Positions 1 to 9,401 of a stretch of DNA of 64,000 nucleotides are shown in pieces. The translations under genes and the position numbers were made by a program. The stretch is from Rhodococcus sp. CH91. Its GTDB lineage: Bacteria > Actinomycetota > Actinomycetes > Mycobacteriales > Mycobacteriaceae. The notes below the pieces were generated by a model. It worked only from the letters and a program-made list of their open reading frames with translations, had not been told where the DNA came from and made no database searches. Position 1 is the stretch's first letter; each line of letters starts with the position of its first letter. The DNA lies in NCBI RefSeq assembly GCF_022554085.1, contig NZ_JAKFYR010000009.1, forward strand, positions 124,001 through 188,000, in the 5' to 3' direction.

Positions 1-915
1 GACGCCGCGTTCGCTCACGGCGAAGCCGTCCTCGGGCGTCAGGAGATCCTCGATCATCTCCACCACGGTGGGGGTGGAAGGCGCCAGCCCCAGCAAGCGC
101 CCGGCGGTCTCGGCGGACACCACGACCGAATCGGCGCCGGACTGACGCAGCAGATGGGTGTTCTCCGATTCACGGACTGCGGCGACGATCCGCGCCTGGG
201 GCGCGAGCTGCCGGGCGGTGAGCGTGACGAGTACCGCGGTGTCGTCGCGGTTGGTCGCCACGATGATCGACGCGGCCCGGCGGGCCCCGGCCAGTTGCAG
301 CACATCCGATTTGGTGGCCGAGCCCTGCACGGTGACCAGATCCTGACGCGACGCGATGTCCAGGCTGATCGGGTCGGTGTCGACGACCACGATCTCCGAG
401 GGTGAATGTCCCTCGGCGAGCAGCGCATCGACGGCGCTGCGTCCTTTGGTGCCGTAACCGACGACGACGATGTGATTGCGCACGCGGCGGCGCCACCGCT
501 GGATCTTGAACGCCTGCCGGGAGTTCTCGGTCAGTGCCGACAAGGTGGTGCCGACCAGGACGATGAGGAAGAACACCCGCAGCGGGGTGATGACCAGGAC
601 GTTGATCAACCGGGCTTGGGGTGTGATCGGGGTGATGTCCCCGTAGCCGGTGGTCGACAGCGACACGGTGGCGTAGTAGATGCAGTCCAGCAACGACAGG
701 GGGTTCTCCTGCACGTCGCGGTAACCGTCCCGGCCCAGGAACACCACGATCACGGCCACCGCCAGAGCGGCTACGGCGTAACCGATGCGGCGTGCGATCG
801 CGCGTCCCGGACTGGTCTGTTCCTTCGGGACCCGCAGTACGCCTACGAGCGCGAAGTCCGGTCGGTCGGTGAGCGTGTCGGAGCGCCTCAGTGGCACCCG
901 CAACCTACCGGCCAT
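1..915 (-). CDS. TrkA-N potassium channel protein, C-terminus beyond window
   Basis: Inner-membrane ion channel subunit with a cytosolic nucleotide-binding (RCK/TrkA-N) domain, resembling M. tuberculosis Rv3200c. The frame is open to base 1, so the C-terminus is missing. Visible in order: a short basic N-terminus (MAGRLRVP), one hydrophobic helix at about residues 46-60, a pore loop with the selectivity-filter motif TTGYGD near residue 90, a second helix (about 105-125), then a Rossmann domain beginning VVVGYGTKG near residue 145. Two helices plus one filter imply a tetrameric 2TM channel gated by ligand binding to the RCK domain. The start is uncertain: ATG at 913-915 gives the N-terminus most like the family, but in-frame ATGs at 1000-1002 and 997-999 would add about 29 residues. 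The family is clear and the transported ion is inferred. Confidence 0.85.
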   Translation of the reverse strand, partial: MAGRLRVPLRRSDTLTDRPDFALVGVLRVPKEQTSPGRAIARRIGYAVAALAVAVIVVFLGRDGYRDVQENPLSLLDCIYYATVSLSTTGYGDITPITPQARLINVLVITPLRVFFLIVLVGTTLSALTENSRQAFKIQRWRRRVRNHIVVVGYGTKGRSAVDALLAEGHSPSEIVVVDTDPISLDIASRQDLVTVQGSATKSDVLQLAGARRAASIIVATNRDDTAVLVTLTARQLAPQARIVAAVRESENTHLLRQSGADSVVVSAETAGRLLGLAPSTPTVVEMIEDLLTPEDGFAVSERGV

Positions 916-1121
916 CACGAAGCCTTCGGGGTGGTTGCCGGTGCGGTCGTCATCGAAGCGTCTCTTTCCGTTCTCACGATGGTCCCGATCATCGAACATC
1001 ATCGCGTCGTCCCGGCGCGGAACCGGGCGGGTATTCGTGTGTGCGCCGTCCCGGCGATCGCTGAATCGCCGGGATCCCCTTATGCTGGATCGGGTAGTTG
1101 TTTCCTACCGCAGAGAGAGCC

Positions 1122-1211
1122 ATGAGACGCGCCAAGCGCAAACCTCGAAGACCCTCCCAGCCCCTGTGTGACGATTCGCCCGTCACCGCACATCGGATCC
1201 GGCCGTGCTGA
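1122..1211 (+). CDS. Possible leader peptide (29 aa) upstream of CNNM/CorC gene
   Basis: Small reading frame starting ATG and ending TGA at 1209-1211. It overlaps the GTG start of the next gene at 1205. The peptide is rich in Arg, Lys and Pro at its start (MRRAKRKPRRPSQPLC). A weak purine stretch (agagagag) precedes it. Short basic or proline-rich uORFs upstream of magnesium transporters are known sensors in enterobacteria (MgtL type), so a regulatory or coupling role is conceivable. This is inference from position and composition; it may be a chance frame in GC-rich DNA. Confidence 0.25.
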   Translation: MRRAKRKPRRPSQPLCDDSPVTAHRIRPC

Positions 1212-2611
1212 CCGTCGCCGGAATCGCACTCGGAATCCTCGTAGTCCTGGCCATCACCGCGCTGACCGGCTATTTCGTCGCGCAGGAATTCGCCTATATG
1301 GCGGTGGACCGCTCCCGCCTCAAAGCCCGCGCCGAAGCCGGCGACAGTGCTGCCGCCCGTGCCCTGACGGTCACTCGCCGCACCTCGTTCATGCTCTCCG
1401 GCGCGCAGCTGGGCATCACCGTGACCGGGCTGCTCGTCGGCTATGTCGCCGAACCTCTGATCGGCAGTGGCCTCGGCGAGCTGCTCGGCGGCGTGGGGAT
1501 CCCCACTGCTGTGGGCATCGCGATCGGCACCCTGCTGGCCGTGGCCTTCTCCACCGTGGTGCAGATGGTGTTCGGGGAGCTGTTCCCCAAGAACCTCGCG
1601 ATCGCCCGGCCCGAGCCGGTGGCCCGGTGGCTGGCCCTGTCGACCACGCTGTATCTGAAGCTGTTCGGCTGGCTGATCACGCTGTTCGATGCCTCGTCGA
1701 ATCTGCTGCTGCGCGCGCTGCGTATCGAGCCGGTCCACGATGTCGAACACTCGGCCACGCCTCGTGATCTCGAGCACATCGTCGCGGAGTCCCGTGAGAC
1801 GGGTGAACTGCCCCGGGAACTGTCGACTCTGCTCGACCGGATCCTCGACTTCCCCACCCGAACCGCCGAACACGCGATGATCCCGCGGGCCCGGGTGGAT
1901 TACGTCCGTGCCGACGAACCGCTGACCGGAGTGCTCGAGAAGATGAGCACCGGGCACACCCGTTATCCCGTCGTCGGTGAGAGCACCGACGACCTGCTCG
2001 GGGTGGTGCACCTGCACGATCTGCTCGACCGTCCCTCCGAGGCCGGGTCCGCTGCCGACGCTCTGCGCCCGGCGGTGATCGTCCCGACCACGCTGCCCTT
2101 GCCGGACGTCCTGGCCCGCCTGTCCGAAGAGAAAGAGGAAATGGCGCTCGTCATCGACGAATACGGCGGCTTCGCCGGTGTCGTCACCGTCGAGGACATG
2201 GCCGAAGAACTCGTCGGCGAGATCGCCGACGAACACGACCCCGCTCTCGAGGCGCAGGTCATCGTGCCCGACGGAGACGGCTGGCGCATCCGCGGTGACG
2301 TGCACCTCGACGAGGTGGCGCGCACCCTCGGTCACGAACTGCCCGAGGGAGACTACGAAACACTCGCCGGATTGATCATCACCGAATACGGCGGACTGCC
2401 CGAGGTGGGACAGACCGTCACGATCGCTCTTGCACCGGACCCGGCGGATCTGGTGCACGAACGCGCACCGCAGTCCGAAGTCCTGGTCGCCGAGGTGCTG
2501 GCGGTGGACAAGCACGTGCCGTCCTCGTTGCGCGTGCACCTCGCACCGGCCCCGGGCCCTACGGAGGAGACCGCGCCGGCGCAGCAGGAAAGGGGACGTA
2601 CCGATGGATAA
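1205..2611 (+). CDS. CNNM/CorC-type (HlyC family) transporter with CBS domains
   Basis: Integral membrane protein of the CNNM/CorC family (468 aa), associated with Mg2+ or Co2+ efflux and resembling M. tuberculosis Rv1842c. Order: DUF21/CNNM membrane domain with about four helices (residues 1-195, containing the ELFPKNLAIARPE signature), paired CBS domains (about 205-325, containing VIDEYGGFAGVVTVEDM), then a CorC_HlyC domain (about 345-430). GTG is the first good start. The next gene overlaps by 8 bp in a different frame, so the two are probably translated together, as the homologous pair is in mycobacteria. The ion specificity is inferred from the family only. Confidence 0.9.
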   Translation: MLTVAGIALGILVVLAITALTGYFVAQEFAYMAVDRSRLKARAEAGDSAAARALTVTRRTSFMLSGAQLGITVTGLLVGYVAEPLIGSGLGELLGGVGIPTAVGIAIGTLLAVAFSTVVQMVFGELFPKNLAIARPEPVARWLALSTTLYLKLFGWLITLFDASSNLLLRALRIEPVHDVEHSATPRDLEHIVAESRETGELPRELSTLLDRILDFPTRTAEHAMIPRARVDYVRADEPLTGVLEKMSTGHTRYPVVGESTDDLLGVVHLHDLLDRPSEAGSAADALRPAVIVPTTLPLPDVLARLSEEKEEMALVIDEYGGFAGVVTVEDMAEELVGEIADEHDPALEAQVIVPDGDGWRIRGDVHLDEVARTLGHELPEGDYETLAGLIITEYGGLPEVGQTVTIALAPDPADLVHERAPQSEVLVAEVLAVDKHVPSSLRVHLAPAPGPTEETAPAQQERGRTDG

Positions 2612-3617
2612 TCCCTGGATCGTTCTTGCCGTCACCGTCGGACTGATCGCCGCGAGTGCCTTCTTCGTCGCTGTGGAATTCGCGCTCATCGCTGCCCGTC
2701 GTCACCGCCTCGAGGACGCCGCACCGAACAGCAGGTCGGCGCGAGCGGCGCTGCGCAGCGCTTCGGAGTTGTCGGTGCTGCTGGCCGGATCCCAGCTCGG
2801 TATCACCGTGTGCACCCTGGCACTCGGTGCGGTGACCAAACCCGCCGTGCACCACTGGCTGACTCCCGCCTTCGAGAGCTGGGGTGCACCGCTGTGGCTG
2901 GCCGACGTCGCCGGTTTCGTCCTGGCCTTGATCATCGTCACCTTCCTGCACCTGGTGGTGGGTGAGATGGCGCCGAAGTCGTGGGCGATCGCGCACCCGG
3001 AGAAGTCGGCGACCATGCTGGCGATCCCGATGCGCGTGTTCATGTGGGTCGCTCGCCCGCTGATCGTCCAGCTCAACCACATGGCCAACTGGTGCCTGCG
3101 CAGGGTCGGTGTCGACCCGGTCGACCAGGTCAACGCCGGCCAGGATCCCGATGCCCTGCGGCATCTGGTCGAGCACTCGGCTACCGTCGGCACGCTCGAC
3201 GAGCGCTACCACGGGCATCTGACCAGCGCTCTCGAACTCGAGGCGCTCACCGTGGGCGACATCGTCCGCCCGAATGCCCGGCCGAGCAGCGTGCCGCCCG
3301 AGGCGGATATCGCACAGATCCGCGAGACCGCTCGCCGCACCGGGCACCTGCGATTGCTCGTCCGCGCGAACGGTCACGTGGACGGGGTGGTGCATGTGCG
3401 GGATGCACTCGCCGCCGAACCGGGGACCACCGCGAGGCAGTTGATGCGATCGGCGCTGACGGTGGAAGCCCAGGTCCCGGTGTACGAGGCGCTGCGCACG
3501 ATGCGTGAGAGCCGCAACCACCTGGCCACCGTCACCTCCGACGGGCAGGTGGTCGGATTGATCACCCTCAGCGACGTGCTCGAACGACTGCTGCCCACTG
3601 CCGGCGCTGCGGCCTGA
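2604..3617 (+). CDS. CNNM/CorC-type transporter, short paralogue
   Basis: A 337-aa paralogue of the preceding gene, like the M. tuberculosis Rv1841c/Rv1842c pair. It has the DUF21 membrane domain (residues 1-185; motif VVGEMAPKSWAIAHPE) and a CBS pair (about 205-335), but lacks the C-terminal CorC_HlyC domain. ATG at 2604 is preceded by the ribosome site AAAGGGGA and overlaps the end of the upstream gene by 8 bp, indicating coupling. The two products may assemble as a heteromer, since CNNM proteins dimerise through membrane and CBS domains; that is inference. A strong hairpin follows the stop. Confidence 0.9.
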   Translation: MDNPWIVLAVTVGLIAASAFFVAVEFALIAARRHRLEDAAPNSRSARAALRSASELSVLLAGSQLGITVCTLALGAVTKPAVHHWLTPAFESWGAPLWLADVAGFVLALIIVTFLHLVVGEMAPKSWAIAHPEKSATMLAIPMRVFMWVARPLIVQLNHMANWCLRRVGVDPVDQVNAGQDPDALRHLVEHSATVGTLDERYHGHLTSALELEALTVGDIVRPNARPSSVPPEADIAQIRETARRTGHLRLLVRANGHVDGVVHVRDALAAEPGTTARQLMRSALTVEAQVPVYEALRTMRESRNHLATVTSDGQVVGLITLSDVLERLLPTAGAAA

Positions 3618-3629
3618 GCATGATCACCG

Positions 3630-3669
3630 ACTGCGGCCGGTGCCCCGAACCCGGGGTACCGGCCGCAGT
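3630..3669. terminator. Bidirectional terminator between convergent CNNM genes
   Basis: Perfect 12-bp arms ACTGCGGCCGGT (3630-3641) and ACCGGCCGCAGT (3658-3669) with a nested CCCCG/CGGGG stem inside the loop. It lies between a rightward gene ending at 3617 and a leftward gene ending at 3686. Confidence 0.85.
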
Positions 3670-3685
3670 GCGTCCGTGAGGGGAG

Positions 3686-4978
3686 TCAACGGCGGGTCAG
3701 GCGAAGCCGGGCGATCCGGTGACCGTCGACATCGTCGACGGTGAGCAGACTGCCGTCGACGGCCACACTCTCGCCCGGCCGGGGGAGATGCTGCAGACGA
3801 TGCAGGACGTAGCCGGCGACGGTCTCGTAGGGCCCCTCGGGCAGTGCAATGCCGGTCGCACGGGCGAAATCGTCCACGTGCAGTCGGCCGTCGACCTCGG
3901 GGAGGGACGGCGACTGTGCCCCGCCGGTCCGCTCGAGCACGGGAGAGTCGTCCGGATCGAACTCGTCGTCGATCTCACCGACGATTTCCTCGACGAGATC
4001 CTCGATGGTGACGATCCCGGCGGTACCGCCGTATTCGTCGACGACGATCGCGATCTGGGCGCTGTTGTGCCGCATGTCCTTCAGCGCCGACAGGACGGGC
4101 TGCGAGCCCGGCAGGGCCTGAATCGGCCGGCACAGATCGCCGACGGTAAGGCTCCGGCCGGTCGCGTCCGAGTGGAGCAGATCCCGCAGGTGCACGAACC
4201 CGATCACATGGTCGACGGTCTCGGCCGTGACCGGGAAACGACTGTGCGTGCCGGCCAGAGCGATGGCCCGGGCATCGGGGACCGGCGTATCGGCGGCGAG
4301 GAAGTCGACATCGGTGCGCGGTCGCATCACCTCGGTCAGATGGCGGGTACCGGCATCGAAGACCTCGGTGAGCACGCTGCGTTCGTCCTCGACGAGAGCT
4401 TCGTGCCCGACGAGCAGGTCGCGGAGTTCTTCGCGAGTGATCTCCTCACCTTTGCGCGTGGGATCGGCGCCGAGCAAGCGGACCAGAAGATCCGTGGAGA
4501 TCGACAGCAACCAGATCACCGGCCGCATGACGACCGAGAATCGGTCCAGGAGAGGTCCGACGGCCAGCGACATCGTGGTTGCGCGCTGCAGGGCGATGCG
4601 TTTGGGGACCAGTTCACCGAGCACCAACGACAGATAGGAGATGACCAGGGTGGTGCCGACCAGCGCGATCGCGTGGGCGGTGCTGTCGGACAGCCCCCAG
4701 TTCTGCAGCGTCGGGGCCAGATCGGGTGCCAGGGTGGACGCGCCGTAGGCGGCGGAGAAGAACCCTGCGAGGGTGACTCCGATCTGTACCGCCGAGAGGA
4801 ATCTGTTCGGGTCCCGTGCCAGAGCCGCTGTGCGGCGACCTCGGTTGCTGCGTCGTTCCAGCTCCCGGAGCTGACTCTCGCGCAGCGAGACCAACGCGAT
4901 CTCGGTGGCGGCGAACACCCCGCCGATCAGCACGAATACCAGGACCAGAATCAGGTTGACGAGAGTGTCGGTGGTCAT
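3686..4978 (-). CDS. CNNM/CorC-type transporter, third paralogue
   Basis: A 430-aa membrane protein of the same family, transcribed toward the first two. DUF21 domain at residues 1-190 (motif [15 protein letters not shown]), CBS pair at about 205-330 ([20 protein letters not shown]) and CorC_HlyC domain at about 350-428. The ATG at 4976-4978 begins MTTDTLVN directly before the first membrane helix; the frame extends upstream to about 5035 but that extension is polar and lacks family features. Three CNNM genes side by side suggest emphasis on divalent-cation export. Substrate not shown by the sequence. Confidence 0.88.
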   Translation of the reverse strand: MTTDTLVNLILVLVFVLIGGVFAATEIALVSLRESQLRELERRSNRGRRTAALARDPNRFLSAVQIGVTLAGFFSAAYGASTLAPDLAPTLQNWGLSDSTAHAIALVGTTLVISYLSLVLGELVPKRIALQRATTMSLAVGPLLDRFSVVMRPVIWLLSISTDLLVRLLGADPTRKGEEITREELRDLLVGHEALVEDERSVLTEVFDAGTRHLTEVMRPRTDVDFLAADTPVPDARAIALAGTHSRFPVTAETVDHVIGFVHLRDLLHSDATGRSLTVGDLCRPIQALPGSQPVLSALKDMRHNSAQIAIVVDEYGGTAGIVTIEDLVEEIVGEIDDEFDPDDSPVLERTGGAQSPSLPEVDGRLHVDDFARATGIALPEGPYETVAGYVLHRLQHLPRPGESVAVDGSLLTVDDVDGHRIARLRLTRR

Positions 4979-5136
4979 GCCGGCGGTCTTCGGTCGTGGA
5001 GAACCGGAAAACTCGGCCTGTCGTCCATAGCCCACTCTCCCTCACGGGTGGCTACCAGTGTAGGGAAACGGGAGGTCGAGCAGGCAGATCCGCGAGCGCG
5101 GCCCAGCGGCCGGAGACGGTTCGCAGCGTGCCGCGA

Positions 5137-7155
5137 TCAGCGCGCCACCGGGACCGTCACGAAGCTCGGTGAGGAGGCACTCAGTTCGAGGTGCTGCGGC
5201 CGCAGACCGCTCTCGTGCAGCATCGGCCCGAGCGGCAGTGAGCGGGGGACACTCGAGGCGTAGACGTCCACCCGGAGCCGATGGCCCGGTTGCAGGACCG
5301 CCTCGGTCGGCAGCGTGCTGATGTCGAGTCCCGTCCGCTGCCCCGGGACGATCGGCTGCCGGGACTCGAGAGTCAGTACCGGCTGTGCCCGTGCATAGTC
5401 ACCCTCGGCGGTGAACGTACTCTTCGCATCGTCGATCGCGCGCAGCGACGAGACCAGGGAACCGGTCGTGAGGACGGTGGATCGCCCGTCCGGCGCGACG
5501 TCGTTCACGGAGACCGACCAGAATCCGTCCGGGGCGTCGAGGACTGTCTCGAGGTGGACGGTGAACGGGCCCGAGAGCACGGTCCGTTCGGAGACCGGTG
5601 CGCCGGTGAAGGTGAGGCCCTCCGCTTCGTTGACCCGTGCGTCTCTCGTACACGCGGATCCGAGCAGCACCGCGATGCCGGCGGTCCCCTGTGCCGCCTG
5701 GCGAGAACACACGCCTCGCAGCCCCGGTGCGACCGTGAGACGGTGCGGAGCCTCCATGGCCGAGGTGACGAGCGTGCCGTCGTGGAGCGCGTGCCCGGCC
5801 GTCCCGCTCGGCGCCGCCGAGAGGTAGAGCTTCTCGTGGTCGATATCGCGCCGGGGGAATCGGTCGGTCGTGACCCACTCACCACCCTGCTGCAGCAGGG
5901 TCACCGGGCCGTAATCGTCGATGCCGTTGTCGATGTCCTTCAGCCACCGGTCGAACCAGGCGCGCTGCAACGCCGCGGTGGCCGGGGGGTGCCCGGGTGT
6001 GCCGAAGCCGGCACCGAGAACCGCGTGGTAACCGTCGCCCATGACGAGTTGCTTCCGGCCGGGATCGACGGGGATGCGGTTGTAGATGTCGGGTTCGCTG
6101 TTCGCGAAGATGTCGTGCCAGTTCCCGATTACGAAGGTGGGCACCTCTATCGATTCGAGTCGTGCCTCTCGCTGCCGGTAGAACGGTCCGTCCTGGGCGA
6201 CCTCGAGGGCTCCGGGGGACACGCCGTCGACATTCGGGGCGGTGAGGACCTCGAAGAGTTCGGGGAGCTTCGTAGCGGGATCGACGAGCCTGTCCCGCAG
6301 CCATTGCGCGTCGAAGCGACCCTGGAACAGGGCCTCCATGTCGGGGATCCACTTGAGACCGTTGACGAGAGCGAGCCAGGCGGGCATGAAGCCCACCCCG
6401 ACCGCTCCGCCGGTGCCGACGATGTCGCGGAGCAGGTCGTTGCCGGGTTCCACGGCGAAGACCGCGTCGAGGGCCGCGGGACGCAGACCCGCCGCCTGGA
6501 TCTGGTTGATGGCCGAATACGAGACACCGGTCGTTCCGACCCGGCCGTTCGACCATTCCTGCTTCGCGGCCCAGTCGATGACCTCGACGGTGTCCTGTTG
6601 CTCGCGCGGGCCGAGCACGTCCCACTTCCCGTGGGAGAAACCGGTGCCCCGCACATCGACGATCACCTGCGTGTAACCGTTGCGGACGAGATCGCGGTTG
6701 AGACCGAACATCCGGCCGAGTTGCGCTGCCGGTGCAGCGAGTTCGGTGATTCCGTCGAAGGGGGCTCCGAAGTTCGGAATCGATCCGAGTTCGTCGACGA
6801 TCGGGGCGAACTGCGGATCCTCCATCGCGACCGACGCCAGGGTCGACAGCAGTTTGGTGTACGGAGTGAGGCCGAGAACGACCGGTGTGGGCTCCTCGAT
6901 CGGTGTTCCGTCGGCACCGGCGGGCCGGAAGACGTTGGCGCGGAGGACCGTGCCGTCGCTGAGCGTGATGGGAACGTCCCACTCGACCGCGGTGTTCGGA
7001 TAGGTGTCGGGGGCGTCGACGAGGTCCTGCCAGGAGGCGCCCGCGTCACCGCCGGTGGGATCGGCTGTCGCGGGCCCCGAGAAGGCCACGGTGCAGGCGA
7101 CGACCGCCGCCACGACGAATGCGACGGTGCGGCGTGATCTCACCCGGGCCCCCAT
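5137..7155 (-). CDS. Secreted CocE/NonD-family hydrolase (X-Pro dipeptidyl-peptidase S15-like)
   Basis: Exported hydrolase of about 672 aa. The N-terminus is a Sec signal peptide: basic MGARVRSRRT, a hydrophobic stretch (VAFVVAAVVACTVAF), then an AxA-like cleavage region ending SGPATADP. Next comes an alpha/beta-hydrolase domain with the nucleophile elbow GTTGVSYSAINQ and a C-terminal jelly-roll domain. This is the CocE/NonD or PepX C-terminal architecture, which cleaves esters or amides. Natural substrate unknown. Start choice: ATG at 7153-7155 gives a clean signal peptide; an upstream GTG at 7179 would add eight residues. The next gene on this strand, upstream, encodes a solute-binding lipoprotein, so both may serve uptake and hydrolysis of an external compound. 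Confidence 0.85.
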   Translation of the reverse strand: MGARVRSRRTVAFVVAAVVACTVAFSGPATADPTGGDAGASWQDLVDAPDTYPNTAVEWDVPITLSDGTVLRANVFRPAGADGTPIEEPTPVVLGLTPYTKLLSTLASVAMEDPQFAPIVDELGSIPNFGAPFDGITELAAPAAQLGRMFGLNRDLVRNGYTQVIVDVRGTGFSHGKWDVLGPREQQDTVEVIDWAAKQEWSNGRVGTTGVSYSAINQIQAAGLRPAALDAVFAVEPGNDLLRDIVGTGGAVGVGFMPAWLALVNGLKWIPDMEALFQGRFDAQWLRDRLVDPATKLPELFEVLTAPNVDGVSPGALEVAQDGPFYRQREARLESIEVPTFVIGNWHDIFANSEPDIYNRIPVDPGRKQLVMGDGYHAVLGAGFGTPGHPPATAALQRAWFDRWLKDIDNGIDDYGPVTLLQQGGEWVTTDRFPRRDIDHEKLYLSAAPSGTAGHALHDGTLVTSAMEAPHRLTVAPGLRGVCSRQAAQGTAGIAVLLGSACTRDARVNEAEGLTFTGAPVSERTVLSGPFTVHLETVLDAPDGFWSVSVNDVAPDGRSTVLTTGSLVSSLRAIDDAKSTFTAEGDYARAQPVLTLESRQPIVPGQRTGLDISTLPTEAVLQPGHRLRVDVYASSVPRSLPLGPMLHESGLRPQHLELSASSPSFVTVPVAR

Positions 7156-7223
7156 GCCTGCGGTAACAGTTCCGCGCACGTTAACGCGAGGACGACGGAT
7201 GCGTCAACGACACGGGCGGGCGA

Positions 7224-8804
7224 CTATCCGGACGCGGTCAGCCAGAGTTCCTCCGGTAAGGGGGAACCCAAGGCGTACATGCGGGCGCCGTGAAGACCGG
7301 GAACGTGGATCACCGACGGTGCCGCGCGCACGTACCAGATACCCACGTCGAGATCCGCAAGTCGTTGCTGGACCGTCGTGTACGCCTCGAGCCGGTCGTC
7401 CGGCGAGGTCGCCGCCCGGCCGGCCTCGAGCGCCGCGTCCAGTTCAGCATCGGCGATACCCGCCACATTTCCCGATGATGCCGAATGGAACTGGTGCCAC
7501 AGCGTGGTGTGGGGTTCCTGCACGTTCGCCGACCAGATGGTCGCGTCGAACTCCCGCGCTGCGTACCGCGGCATGAACGCCGCGTAGTCGAGTACCTCGA
7601 CCTTCACATCGACGTTGTCGAAGGCACCGAGTTGGGCCTGCACCGTCTCCGCGACCGTCCGGATCTCGACGAGCGATGTTGCGAGGAAGGTGAACTCGAC
7701 CGGTTTTCCTTCTGCGGCGAGTTCGTCGAAGAGACGCTGCGCCTCGTCGGGATCGTGTTCCTGCAGCGCGATGTCCGCGAAGAAGGGCGACGACTCCGGG
7801 AACAGTGTGCTCGGGACCTCACCGTTCCCTTCGAAGACCGCGCTGTCGATGCCGTCGAGCTGCAACGCGGAGGTCACTGCTCTTCGTGCTCTGACGTCGT
7901 CGAAGGGTGCCCGTCGTGCGTTGAGTGCGATGTACTGTCCGCCGCCTTCCGGGACGATCTGCGTCGGGAATCCTGCCTGCTCTGCCCGCCGCAGCGCCGA
8001 CCAGCTCGACTCCGCGACCAGATCGACTGCCCCGCTGGTGAGTACATTCGTCCGTTGGTTGACGTCGCTGACGGTGATCAACGTGATGGCGTCGAGATAG
8101 GGGCGCGGTGCGTCCCAGTAATCGGGGTTCCGTTCGAGTTGCATGCGGTCCTGACGTGTCCACTCGGTGAGAACGAAGGGTCCGGCGCCGACCGGTTCGG
8201 CATCGAATGCTTCCCGGCCCTTCCCGAGGGCGATGGGGGAGGCGATCCAATTCAGCGAACTCGACGTGACGGCGTGGGCGAAATGAGGATTCGGTGACGC
8301 CATCGTGATCCGCAGGGTGGTGTCGTCCACCACCTCCGTCGCCGCGACCTGGGATGCCTGCGCGAGCGAATTCGAGGCGACGGACGGATCGCGGAGCCTG
8401 TCCCAGTTGAATGCGACCGCCTGCGCGTCGAGCGGAGTTCCGTCGGAGAACATCAGGCCCGGGCGGAGGGTCAACGTGAACGTGGCACCGCCGTCGGTGG
8501 TCGAGAAGTCGGTGGCGAGCTTGTGTTCCACCTCGAGTGTCGACGGGTCGTCGACGAGCAGCGTTCCGAACAGCGCATTGCCGAGCAGGGCCTGGCCCAC
8601 CCAGTTGTTGGCCAGGATCGCCGGGTCGAGTGTGACGGGTTCGCGGACCTGAGCGATCCGCGCGGATCCACCCACGACGGGATCACCCGCCGGCTCGGCG
8701 CCGACGGGTGCGGAGTCGCCGCCGGAACTACTGCAGGCGGTCACGACCACCAGCGTCGAGCACAGTGCCACGAGCACGCGGAGTAGGGCTCTCCATCGAC
8801 TCAC
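7224..8804 (-). CDS. ABC-transporter solute-binding lipoprotein (SBP_bac_5, oligopeptide/nickel type)
   Basis: A 526-aa extracytoplasmic lipoprotein that would capture peptides or other small organic solutes. The N-terminus has a basic, hydrophobic signal ending in the lipobox VTAC (Cys 24) followed by a Ser/Gly-rich linker. The SBP family-5 fold follows, with the hallmark LTLRPGLMFSDGTPLDAQAV near residue 110 and NPDYWDAPRPYLDAITL near residue 225. Start is GTG at 8802-8804 after AAAGG. No permease or ATPase gene is present nearby, so it must use a transporter encoded elsewhere or act alone. It is codirectional with the SnoaL-like and TauD-like genes, 40 bp downstream of them, and likely in their operon. 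Confidence 0.88.
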   Translation of the reverse strand: MSRWRALLRVLVALCSTLVVVTACSSSGGDSAPVGAEPAGDPVVGGSARIAQVREPVTLDPAILANNWVGQALLGNALFGTLLVDDPSTLEVEHKLATDFSTTDGGATFTLTLRPGLMFSDGTPLDAQAVAFNWDRLRDPSVASNSLAQASQVAATEVVDDTTLRITMASPNPHFAHAVTSSSLNWIASPIALGKGREAFDAEPVGAGPFVLTEWTRQDRMQLERNPDYWDAPRPYLDAITLITVSDVNQRTNVLTSGAVDLVAESSWSALRRAEQAGFPTQIVPEGGGQYIALNARRAPFDDVRARRAVTSALQLDGIDSAVFEGNGEVPSTLFPESSPFFADIALQEHDPDEAQRLFDELAAEGKPVEFTFLATSLVEIRTVAETVQAQLGAFDNVDVKVEVLDYAAFMPRYAAREFDATIWSANVQEPHTTLWHQFHSASSGNVAGIADAELDAALEAGRAATSPDDRLEAYTTVQQRLADLDVGIWYVRAAPSVIHVPGLHGARMYALGSPLPEELWLTASG

Positions 8805-8843
8805 AAGGGGGCCTTTCTGCTGAATCGGGAACCGAACGCTCGC

Positions 8844-9401
8844 CTACACCCAGCGGGCGGGCGCGGGAGTTTCCGCGAGGAGAGGACGTCGATAGGACAG
8901 GTCGTCGGTGTCGCGCGTACCGGCCGCGAAGCCCTGGCGGAGAAAATAGGGCGATGCCAGAATCGAGGCGTCGGCTGCGGCACTCCATTCCACCGTGGAT
9001 CTGCGAAGGGCGATCCGCCACGTGCCGTCCCGCTTCTCGAGGCGGTCGATGTACCGCCCGCTCATCAGTTGGACGGTGCTCGCATCCGGTCCGAGCAGGC
9101 CCACGAGCACGTAACTCTCGCAGTGGGCCGTCTCGCCGTCGATCTCGCAGAGATGGGTGGTGACGTTGTGCGTGTGTGCCCGTGACGTCGCCGCGTGCAC
9201 CGTGTTCGCCCACTGCGCGTAGTCCGGACCGCTGTTGACGGTCGCGCCGTGCTCGTCGATCCCGTCGTCGTGATAGGTGCTGCAGAGCAGGTCGGCATCG
9301 TGCCGATCGCATCCGCGTGCATGTGCGGCGATGCAGTCGAGGATCGCGGTGCGGTCGAGAAGGTACCGGACGTCGCGCTGCAGGTCGGCGAGGTCGCTCA
9401 C
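8844..9401 (-). CDS. SnoaL-like (NTF2-fold) protein
   Basis: A 185-aa cytoplasmic protein of the SnoaL/ring-hydroxylating-dioxygenase beta-like NTF2 fold. Conserved features are the N-terminal helix LLDRTAILDCIAAHARGCDR, then DADLLCSTYHDDGIDEHG, SRAHTHNVTTHLCEIDG and GRYIDRLEKRDGTWRIALRR. Such proteins act as small isomerases, dehydratases or dioxygenase subunits; the reaction here is unknown. GTG at 9399-9401 overlaps the TGA of the upstream TauD-like gene by 4 bp, so the two are translationally coupled and probably act on the same compound. Confidence 0.82.
   Translation of the reverse strand: MSDLADLQRDVRYLLDRTAILDCIAAHARGCDRHDADLLCSTYHDDGIDEHGATVNSGPDYAQWANTVHAATSRAHTHNVTTHLCEIDGETAHCESYVLVGLLGPDASTVQLMSGRYIDRLEKRDGTWRIALRRSTVEWSAAADASILASPYFLRQGFAAGTRDTDDLSYRRPLLAETPAPARWV

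Noticed and set aside
916-1204. Possible Mg2+ riboswitch (M-box) before the CNNM gene
   Set aside because: I could find only one small hairpin (1093-1109) and none of the conserved M-box helices, so a riboswitch call is not supported.
989-2689. Long leftward open frame (566 codons) opposite the CNNM gene
   Set aside because: It is antisense to a clear membrane-protein gene; its residues are Arg/Gln/Asp/His-rich without domain features, as expected for the shadow of GC-rich coding DNA.
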